This document shows, piece after piece, positions 55,075 through 64,000 of a stretch of DNA of 64,000 nucleotides (positions within the stretch are counted from its first letter, which is position 1; each line of letters begins with the position of its first letter). This stretch comes from Bacteroidia bacterium (GTDB taxonomy: Bacteria; Bacteroidota; Bacteroidia; Palsa-965), in assembly GCA_025454955.1 (NCBI GenBank), contig JALONL010000023.1, positions 25,486 through 89,485 of the forward strand. Reading direction: 5' to 3'. The notes below the pieces were generated by a model, which saw nothing but the letters and a program-made list of their open reading frames with translations, made no database searches and was not told the DNA's origin. Made by a program: the position numbers and the translations under genes.

Positions 55075-57468
55075 TTAATTGGTCTTTACAATGCGTGTGG
55101 TGTTAAGCACATTGGCACCGCTGGTAATGCGTACAATGTACACACCGGCATTCAGTTGTTCGCCCAGCATAATCATGCCCTGTGTACCATTTATCGGCTG
55201 CGACAAAAGCACACGGCCTGAAATGTCAATTACTTCGAGCACCGTTCCTGCCGACTGCGCCGGAACCGAATAAGCCACCTGCACCTGCGAATTGAACGGG
55301 TTGGGGAACGCATTTACAGAAGCCGTCTGCAAATGCTCGGGCACCGAAACCGCATTCGAATCAACCACATAGAAATGATCGAAAGCTCCTTCTACCAAAT
55401 GGCCGGGCTGGAAATCGGTCACCTGCACGGTCAGTCGCATTTGCGAAGTAAGCGAAATGAGCGGAGTTACACGCACCGAGCGGTGTACCCACGACGACAT
55501 GCCCGCCGTGGAAGCGCCCACGCCTTCGAGACGCACAGTGGAAGTACCATTGGTCAAACGCACCACCAGCGAATCGTTGGGATTGCCCGAACCGCCCGAA
55601 TTGAAGAACCAGCGGTCGTAATGAATCCACGGATCGTTGTACGTTGTAAGATCAAATACAGGCGAGGTGAGCGTGGACTGTCCGTTGTCCACATCATCCT
55701 GCGAAGCATTTCCGCCACCGTTTCCGGTTACAAAACATTTGTCGGTGCAGTCGCCGCTGGCATCCACATCGGGGTTGGCATCGTTGGTGGCAAGGTACGA
55801 GGTGCCCACCGGCTCGCCGCGTTCCCACACACCCGCAGTGGCATTGCCCGAAACTGTCCAGCCAAGATCGTGGGTGAAATCGTCTTCATAGCCCTCGCTC
55901 ATGCTTATCTGCTGGCTGCCCGATGAAGGCGTTACGCTGTCCTGCGCACAGTACATCAGATAGCCCCAGTCAGATGCGGCAATGGTGTAAAAATCTATCT
56001 GGCCGTTGCACGATGAGTACTGCCCCTGACCGTTTGAAGTGTAAGAGTAATTGTTGTTGGTGCTGAGGTAACTCACCTGCACGTTGGGAAGTGCATTGGT
56101 GGTGGTGGCATCGGTAACCGTTCCGCTAATGCTCAGTGCATTGGGCGAAAGCATGGTGATGTTAAACAGGTTCACCTGACCGGGCGCAAACACCACGTTG
56201 TTTAATACCACATTGTTGTAGCCGGGTTTGCTGAAGGTAACCGTGTAAGTGCCGGGAAGATGTGTGCCGGTGGCAAAATTTCCGGTAATGTCGGAAGTAG
56301 TGGTTACGTTTACCGATGAAATGGTGATGGTTACACCGGTAAGCGGAGTTCCGCAGGTGCTGTCGGTAACTGTTCCTTCGAGGTAGCAGGCGCGTACATA
56401 AGTGGGTGTAAACACAAACAACCCTTCGTCGATGTTCGAAACTACGATAGTTCCCGAAGGCAGGAAAGGAAATACGCCCCACGCTCCTTCAAAACCATTG
56501 CCTGTACCGGAGTATGTGTCGTAACGGCCTACTTCCACCAGGTTGTGCGGACGTGTTACATCCACAATATTGAAACCGTCTTTGTACCACGAAGTCACCG
56601 CCCAGTTGTGCAGAATATGAGTATTATGCACTACAGAACCGGAACCCGGCGTACACTGCATACGATCAACTTCCTGAATATTGTTCAGGTTGCTGATGTC
56701 GTAGGCGGCAAGGAATGAGTTGGTGTTTTCGTCGGTAGTAAAAAGATAATTGCGGTCGTCACTTATCCAGGTATTGTGTGTAAAGGCTGTGGGGGTGGTT
56801 TGAGTGGCAAGTACTACCGGGGCGTTTTTGTTGGTCATGTCCACCACGGTATAAAATCCATCGTAAATATGCGCTGCATAAAGTGTGTCGTTGTCCACGT
56901 AGCCATCGTGGATATACCCGTTTTGCTGGTACTCGCCCACATAAACAGGATTATACGGATCGGCATTGAGATCAAGTATAATGGCACCGCCCTGGCCAAT
57001 GTTGGTACCAAACAGGTAGCAGTAACCCAGTGTGGTATCAATATGCAGTGCGTGCACGGTAGAAAGCTGGTTGGCAATGGCCCCGTCGCCGAAATAATAC
57101 TGATACGGCAGGTTGGTGGCCGGAAGCGTGCGCATATCCACAATTTGAAGTGCGCCACCGCTTCCTTCGGTGGTTACGTAGGCAAACCCTTTGTAAACTT
57201 TGATTTCTTTCCAGAGATCATCCACATTGGGAATCTGTACTACCTGCACCGGAGCAGCAGGGTTGGTCACATCCACAATGCTCATTCCCTGCGATGCACC
57301 GCAAAGCGCATACTCATTGCCCAACGAATCGCGGTAACCGCAAATATTGGCAAGGGTTTGCTGCCCGTAGGTAAGTTGCGACTGAAACTGCACATTGTAA
57401 TTCTGTGCCTGCAACGCTGAGGCGAAACAGCCCAGAACAGCCATTGCTGCGAAGTAGATTTTTTTCAT
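55075..57468 (-). CDS. Choice-of-anchor B family protein with T9SS type A sorting domain
   Basis: Signal peptide; YALCGASQGMSIVDVTNPAAPVQVVQIPNVDDLWKEIKVYKGFAYVTTEGSGGALQIVDM; carboxypeptidase-regulatory-like repeats; C-terminal NAFPNPFNSQVQVAYS...GVYIVRITSG. Confidence 0.9.
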   Translation of the reverse strand: MKKIYFAAMAVLGCFASALQAQNYNVQFQSQLTYGQQTLANICGYRDSLGNEYALCGASQGMSIVDVTNPAAPVQVVQIPNVDDLWKEIKVYKGFAYVTTEGSGGALQIVDMRTLPATNLPYQYYFGDGAIANQLSTVHALHIDTTLGYCYLFGTNIGQGGAIILDLNADPYNPVYVGEYQQNGYIHDGYVDNDTLYAAHIYDGFYTVVDMTNKNAPVVLATQTTPTAFTHNTWISDDRNYLFTTDENTNSFLAAYDISNLNNIQEVDRMQCTPGSGSVVHNTHILHNWAVTSWYKDGFNIVDVTRPHNLVEVGRYDTYSGTGNGFEGAWGVFPFLPSGTIVVSNIDEGLFVFTPTYVRACYLEGTVTDSTCGTPLTGVTITISSVNVTTTSDITGNFATGTHLPGTYTVTFSKPGYNNVVLNNVVFAPGQVNLFNITMLSPNALSISGTVTDATTTNALPNVQVSYLSTNNNYSYTSNGQGQYSSCNGQIDFYTIAASDWGYLMYCAQDSVTPSSGSQQISMSEGYEDDFTHDLGWTVSGNATAGVWERGEPVGTSYLATNDANPDVDASGDCTDKCFVTGNGGGNASQDDVDNGQSTLTSPVFDLTTYNDPWIHYDRWFFNSGGSGNPNDSLVVRLTNGTSTVRLEGVGASTAGMSSWVHRSVRVTPLISLTSQMRLTVQVTDFQPGHLVEGAFDHFYVVDSNAVSVPEHLQTASVNAFPNPFNSQVQVAYSVPAQSAGTVLEVIDISGRVLLSQPINGTQGMIMLGEQLNAGVYIVRITSGANVLNTTRIVKTN

Positions 57469-57627
57469 CGGAGATGTCCGTTTGTTTTTGATTCGGGAAA
57501 CTCAAAGAACGTAAAAAAATGTCAGTACGTCAATGAGATTCGCTGTACCTATGGCTGATGTTTGACGAATGGCCGGAATTTCATGACAAGTGGCTAAACA
57601 AAGGTGTCGAACACACGGATAATTATC

Positions 57628-57665
57628 AAAACGGCCTGCGATCTTTGCGATGCAGGCCGTTTTGG
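57628..57665. terminator. Terminator hairpin downstream of dapA
   Basis: AAAACGGCCTGC-gatctttgcgat-GCAGGCCGTTTT. Confidence 0.8.
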
Positions 57666-57681
57666 AGAAAGAAAATAAGCA

Positions 57682-58596
57682 CTATTTGAGTTTTTTCACT
57701 TCGGCTCTCAGCGCCTGCTCCACGGTTTCGTTTACCTGATAAAGCGGCGCACGTAGGGTGGGTGTACAAAGTTTCATGGCATCGAGCGCCACTTTTATTC
57801 CGCCGGGATTGCCGTCGGCAAAGCAAAGCTGGGTGAAATGAATGAGCGATTCGTGCAGCGGACGTGCTTTGGCAAAATCGCCCGCAAGGCCGTGGCGCAC
57901 CATGTCTGAAAACTGCTTGGGATAGGCATTGGCCACCACCGAAATCACCCCGTCGGCACCGCAGGCCAGCATGGGCAGGGTAAGCATATCATCGCCCGAA
58001 AGCACAAGGAAATCGGCCGGACGGTCGCGCAAAATGACCATAATTTGTTCCATATTGCCCGAAGCTTCCTTGGTGCCCACAATGCGCGGAAAGTCGTGCG
58101 CAAGACGAAGCTGGGTTTCGGCAGTCATGTTCATGCCCGAACGTCCGGGCACGTTGTACAGCAGCACAGGCAGCGGCGAGGCTTCGGCCACCAGGCGGAA
58201 ATGCTCGTAAAGGCCGTTCTGATTGGGTTTGTTGTAATACGGAGCCACCGAAAGAATGCCGCTTACGCCAATCAGGTTGGTGGTTTCGAGTTTGTGAATG
58301 ACCTCGGCCGTATTGTTGCCGCCAATGCCAAACACCACCGGCACACGCCCGTTTACGGTTTCCAGCACAAACTGAAGCACCTCGTTTTTCTCGTCTTCGT
58401 AAAGCGCCGGTGCCTCGCCCGTGGTGCCCATCACCACAAGAAATTCGCACTTGCCTTTCACAATGTGCTCGGTTACTTTCTTGAGTGCTTTGTAATCAAT
58501 GCTGCCATCGTCGGCAAAAGGAGTAACCATAGCCACGCCTGTTCCGCGAAACGGGTGATTAAGGCGCGAAGATGCTTTTTTGGTGGTGGTTGACAT
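57682..58596 (-). CDS. dapA: 4-hydroxy-tetrahydrodipicolinate synthase
   Basis: GTGVAMVTPFADDGSIDYKAL; VVMGTTGEAPAL; VLLYNVPGRSGMNM; GTKEASGN; ORF open from 58650. Confidence 0.95.
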   Translation of the reverse strand: MSTTTKKASSRLNHPFRGTGVAMVTPFADDGSIDYKALKKVTEHIVKGKCEFLVVMGTTGEAPALYEDEKNEVLQFVLETVNGRVPVVFGIGGNNTAEVIHKLETTNLIGVSGILSVAPYYNKPNQNGLYEHFRLVAEASPLPVLLYNVPGRSGMNMTAETQLRLAHDFPRIVGTKEASGNMEQIMVILRDRPADFLVLSGDDMLTLPMLACGADGVISVVANAYPKQFSDMVRHGLAGDFAKARPLHESLIHFTQLCFADGNPGGIKVALDAMKLCTPTLRAPLYQVNETVEQALRAEVKKLK

Positions 58597-58685
58597 AATG
58601 GGTATGGATATGCCGCAAAGGTAAACGATGTGACAAAACAACGGGCACACAAATGCGCTGCTGTTTCAACATCTTATCCCCAAAA

Positions 58686-59723
58686 TCAGTAACTCAGGTG
58701 AGCCTGCAAATGCACAATGGCATTGGCAATAAAACCCGGCTGTGTAAACATCGTTTTTTTCCGGTTGCTCCAGCGGCTCATTTCGGCACTCACTGCTTCT
58801 TCGGTAAACACACCCCGCTCTTTCAGAATAAAATCAACCGTGGAAAGCAACTCCAAACCGTATGGCGTGTAATAACCCGACAGAAAAGCCTTGGTTTTAT
58901 CCACTATTTCCGGCAATGATTTATCGGCACTTTGGCTGAGATAGTCTTCCACGTCCTTTTCGGCATCCGGAATAAGGCCAAGTTCTTCAAAAGGCTTTTT
59001 GTCGTTGGCACTGAAACCGGTAATGTAACTACCGTTTAAGTAATTCAATACATGCTTCACTTTGCCCGAGTAAGGCCCGTAAAAATATGGAGTGAACTCT
59101 AACTGAAAATGTGATTTTGCACCAAATCGCTGCAAAAAATAGGCAATCTTCTCCGCCGCAAATTCAGAAACAAACTCACCGTTTTTGGGCAACTCAAACA
59201 AAACCGAAAGCAACATGGCCCTGGCTGGTGTAAGTATTACCCGTTCTTTCTTCAAAATCTCCTGTATCGCCGCAGAAGGCTCATACACGTAAATTTCGCA
59301 GGAAGAATTACCCAGATATTTTTCAATAAGCAGTTTTACTTTACGCCATTCAAGCCCGCCATTACCTGCCCCCAAAGGCGGAAGCGCCAATGACTTTATA
59401 CGCCGTTCTTCAATTACCCGAACTAATTGTTCAAGCCCCTGCTCGATGTATTCATACTCTGAAGGGTAACGCCAATGTGTTTTGGTAGGGAAATTAATAA
59501 TGAGTTTAGACCCGGTATGCAGCGAACTGTCTTCTACGATAAACAATTTACCCGGTACTAGCTCCTTGCTTTTACAAACTTCTGAATAAAGTTGAAAATT
59601 TAAAGGAAACAGATTCTTAAACTGCAAAGCAATTCCTTTCCCCATCACCCCTACGGTATTTACCGTATTAATGAGCGCCTCAGCATCACTGTCAAATAAA
59701 TTACCTGTCTGGTAATGAATCAT
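58686..59723 (-). CDS. darG: DarG-like antitoxin (macrodomain plus C-terminal DarT-binding-type domain)
   Basis: LINTVNTVGVMGKGIALQFKNLFP; LALPPLGAGNGGLEWRKV; AAIQEILKKERVILTPARAMLLSVLFEL; pairs with darT. Confidence 0.9.
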   Translation of the reverse strand: MIHYQTGNLFDSDAEALINTVNTVGVMGKGIALQFKNLFPLNFQLYSEVCKSKELVPGKLFIVEDSSLHTGSKLIINFPTKTHWRYPSEYEYIEQGLEQLVRVIEERRIKSLALPPLGAGNGGLEWRKVKLLIEKYLGNSSCEIYVYEPSAAIQEILKKERVILTPARAMLLSVLFELPKNGEFVSEFAAEKIAYFLQRFGAKSHFQLEFTPYFYGPYSGKVKHVLNYLNGSYITGFSANDKKPFEELGLIPDAEKDVEDYLSQSADKSLPEIVDKTKAFLSGYYTPYGLELLSTVDFILKERGVFTEEAVSAEMSRWSNRKKTMFTQPGFIANAIVHLQAHLSY

Positions 59724-59727
59724 GCAC

Positions 59728-60354
59728 TTAAAAATAAAAATCTCTTTTTACTCTGACTTTGTGTTCAGGAACACCCATCCCTTTTAATTTATCAAACGCC
59801 CCATTATCATACACCACAAACCCATTCACAAAGTTAACAGGAATATCCCCCAAACATAAAAACTCCGCTTCCTTTCTTCGCTTCAAATCAAGATCATGAT
59901 CTGTTTTCCAGTATTTTATGCGAATGGCTTCCCAATCCAACACCTCATTTATCCTCTCCACCTCCCCCCTAAGATACAACTTTGTCAACCCCTTCGCAAG
60001 TGCATGACCATCAGTAAACATAAAATTTACCCCAAGTTCCAGTATTCGCTTCAAACTGCATACACAATATACAATCTCCTCCGGCTTCACCATATCCACA
60101 TGGTTCCCTCCATTCTGAATGACATACAACATGGGCATTCGCCCCCAAAAGTAAAAGGGAATACAATCGCTCAGATAAAGTCCGTTGGTCAATTCAAAAT
60201 CACACCGCTTTCTGATAATGGAAGTGTCGCCTATGGGCCGGTACTCAGCATTGGCATTGACTGATCCTGAGTGAGTAATACCATACTCCAGAATATGCGG
60301 AATATTGCCGATATGCGTCATTCTGAACAAAAATATCCTGCTATACAAACTCAT
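59728..60354 (-). CDS. darT: DarT-like DNA ADP-ribosyltransferase toxin (DUF4433)
   Basis: LFRMTHIGNIPHILEYGITH; LYLSDCIPFYFWGRMPMLYVIQNG; KRRKEAEFLCLGDIPVNFV (catalytic Glu motif). Confidence 0.9.
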   Translation of the reverse strand: MSLYSRIFLFRMTHIGNIPHILEYGITHSGSVNANAEYRPIGDTSIIRKRCDFELTNGLYLSDCIPFYFWGRMPMLYVIQNGGNHVDMVKPEEIVYCVCSLKRILELGVNFMFTDGHALAKGLTKLYLRGEVERINEVLDWEAIRIKYWKTDHDLDLKRRKEAEFLCLGDIPVNFVNGFVVYDNGAFDKLKGMGVPEHKVRVKRDFYF

Positions 60355-61010
60355 TTCCCGGATACTTTTAAATCGGCTATCATTTCCAGAAACTCCTCCC
60401 TCCCCATCATCTCTGCCCCCAGCGAAGCAAGATGCGGCGTTTCCACCTGGCAGTCGATAAGCTCGCCGCCTTCGGCTTCAAACTGTTTTACAAACGTAAT
60501 GAACACAGCCTTGGAAGCATTGCTCACCCTGCTGAACATGGACTCGCCAAAAAAGAAATTCCCCATGCGTATGCCGTAAAAACCACCGGCAAGTTTGCCC
60601 TCTTTCCAGGCTTCATAGCTGTGCGCATACCCCAGTTTGTGCAACTGATTGTATGCCAGCTCCACTTCTTCGGTAATCCATGTGCCGTGCTGCCCGGGGC
60701 GTTTTATTCCGGCGCAGGCGGCAATTACTTCGGCAAATGCCTGGTTATGGGTAAACGTAAACTCTCCGCGCCGCAATACCTGCTTCATGCTTTGAGATAC
60801 CTTGAGCCGGTTGGGAAAAAGCACAAAGCGCGGATCGGGGCACCACCAGAGCGGCACGGTGGTTTCGTCGTACCAGGGGAAAGTGCCGTGGCGGTAGGCA
60901 TTCAGCAGCCGTGCCGTGCTCAGGTCGCCGCCTGCAGCCAGCAGGCCTTCTTCATCGGCCAGGTGCGCCGGCGGAAAATCTATGCGGTGAGGTGAAAGCC
61001 ATACCGGCAT
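60351..61010 (-). CDS. aat: Leucyl/phenylalanyl-tRNA-protein transferase
   Basis: FPPAHLADEEGLLAAGGDLSTARLLNAYRHGTFPWYDETTVPLWWCPDPRFVLFP. Confidence 0.96.
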   Translation of the reverse strand: MPVWLSPHRIDFPPAHLADEEGLLAAGGDLSTARLLNAYRHGTFPWYDETTVPLWWCPDPRFVLFPNRLKVSQSMKQVLRRGEFTFTHNQAFAEVIAACAGIKRPGQHGTWITEEVELAYNQLHKLGYAHSYEAWKEGKLAGGFYGIRMGNFFFGESMFSRVSNASKAVFITFVKQFEAEGGELIDCQVETPHLASLGAEMMGREEFLEMIADLKVSGK

Positions 61011-61012
61011 AA

Positions 61013-61564
61013 CTACTGCGCCGCAGGGCTGTTTATGAGTTGCAGGTACGTGTCAATCTGCCGCAGGTAATATTTCAGGCCCTTTTCGGCGGGCGAGTCG
61101 ATTAGCATATCGTGCAAATGCTCGCCGTCTTCTTCAAAACGGCCTATTTTAAAACTGGCCTTCGAAAGCCCGCCCACGCAGTAAAGCGCAAACGAATTGC
61201 CATCGTTCAGGTCGAGCAGCATATCGAAAGGCTCGTCCATAAAATTCTGCACAATATGCCCCGATGGCCGCCCGGTCCAGTCGAGCGTTTTGCGGCTGTA
61301 AAAATCGTACTCCAGTTTCGAGTATTGCACTGCCGGTTCTTCCTTGCCGGTATAATGCACCAGCACTTTTACCTTCTTCTTCAAGTCGCGCAGGTAGTTT
61401 ACATACTTGCGCAACAGTTCAAAATCTTCGGCTGTGGTAAACAATACCGAAATGCCCACGGTTTTTATTTCGTCGATGCCATAGAAAGCCTTGCTGCGCT
61501 GCAAGGCAGCCAGTTCATCGCGAAGGCGCATACGTCCTATCCGGGCTTTGAGGGCATCAAGCAT
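61013..61564 (-). CDS. Hypothetical protein (DUF6913-like)
   Basis: 183 aa between ligA and aat; VGISVLFTTAEDFELLRKYVNYLRDLKKKVKVLVHY. Confidence 0.7.
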   Translation of the reverse strand: MLDALKARIGRMRLRDELAALQRSKAFYGIDEIKTVGISVLFTTAEDFELLRKYVNYLRDLKKKVKVLVHYTGKEEPAVQYSKLEYDFYSRKTLDWTGRPSGHIVQNFMDEPFDMLLDLNDGNSFALYCVGGLSKASFKIGRFEEDGEHLHDMLIDSPAEKGLKYYLRQIDTYLQLINSPAAQ

Positions 61565-61576
61565 GGTTCGCAGGCA

Positions 61577-63667
<2,091 letters not shown>

Positions 63668-63705
63668 TTAAAGTTCGTAAACTCCAGCGAATATTTTTTG
63701 GGGTA

Positions 63706-63868
63706 GAGCCTGTTTAAAATTCGTTTTTGAGGTTTGTTATGAGCAGATTTTTTCTCAGACAAGGCGCAATTTGCAGGCGATCCTTGGAGAGGATCGACAA
63801 AAAATGCAACGCAGGATGAGGAAAAATATGCCATAACAAAGTCAAAGGATGATTTTTAAACAGAACCT
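63706..63868 (+). mobile_element. MITE-like repeat, copy 3 (most complete)
   Basis: gagcctgtttaaaattcg...ggatgaggaaaaatatgccataacaaagtcaaaggatgatttttaaacag; terminal CTGTTTAAAA inverted repeat. Confidence 0.85.
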
Positions 63869-64000
63869 TATATAATAAAAGCCAAACTCAACTAAAATCA
63901 AATTGGTTCAAAACCATGCAACAAACACGCGGGTTTCAGCGTTTAACATTTGTAACCCCGTTTGAGTACAGTTGTGCTAATTTGAACTGAGTTTGCAAAA

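Overview
64 kb chromosomal window from a Bacteroidota-type genome (T9SS sorting domain, TAnnTTTG promoters, fused CcoNO). Most of it is housekeeping: dapD, ruvX, queD, a complete cco/cbb3 oxidase locus with a Crp-type response regulator and histidine kinase, hemN, SRP RNA, nnr, coaE, dapA, aat, ligA. The accessory content stands out. (1) 7.2-19.7 kb: a minus-strand extracellular contractile injection system (eCIS/PVC-like) cluster with cap, sheath, two tubes, DUF5908, LysM, VgrG-like spike, PAAR, gp25, baseplate J and a fibre-like protein. No AAA+ ATPase or tape measure was recognised next to it. (2) 36.6-41.5 kb: a 1343-aa candidate eCIS cargo or polymorphic toxin with an RNase A-like (CdiA-CT type) C-terminal region and an overlapping putative immunity gene. 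Downstream lie a 37-bp relic of the toxin gene and a MITE-like element. (3) A tripartite HipBST-type toxin-antitoxin operon. (4) A DarTG toxin-antitoxin pair overlapping aat. Small-scale structure includes a relic of the eCIS fibre C-terminus at 5.37 kb, a decayed second SRP RNA copy beside a duplicated DUF4199 gene, double-hairpin repeats at 3.16-3.55 kb, 51-bp and microsatellite repeats filling the spike-PAAR gap, 34-bp tandem repeats after the SRP RNA, and three copies of a ~150-bp MITE-like repeat. All family calls come from reading motifs by eye; no database search was run.
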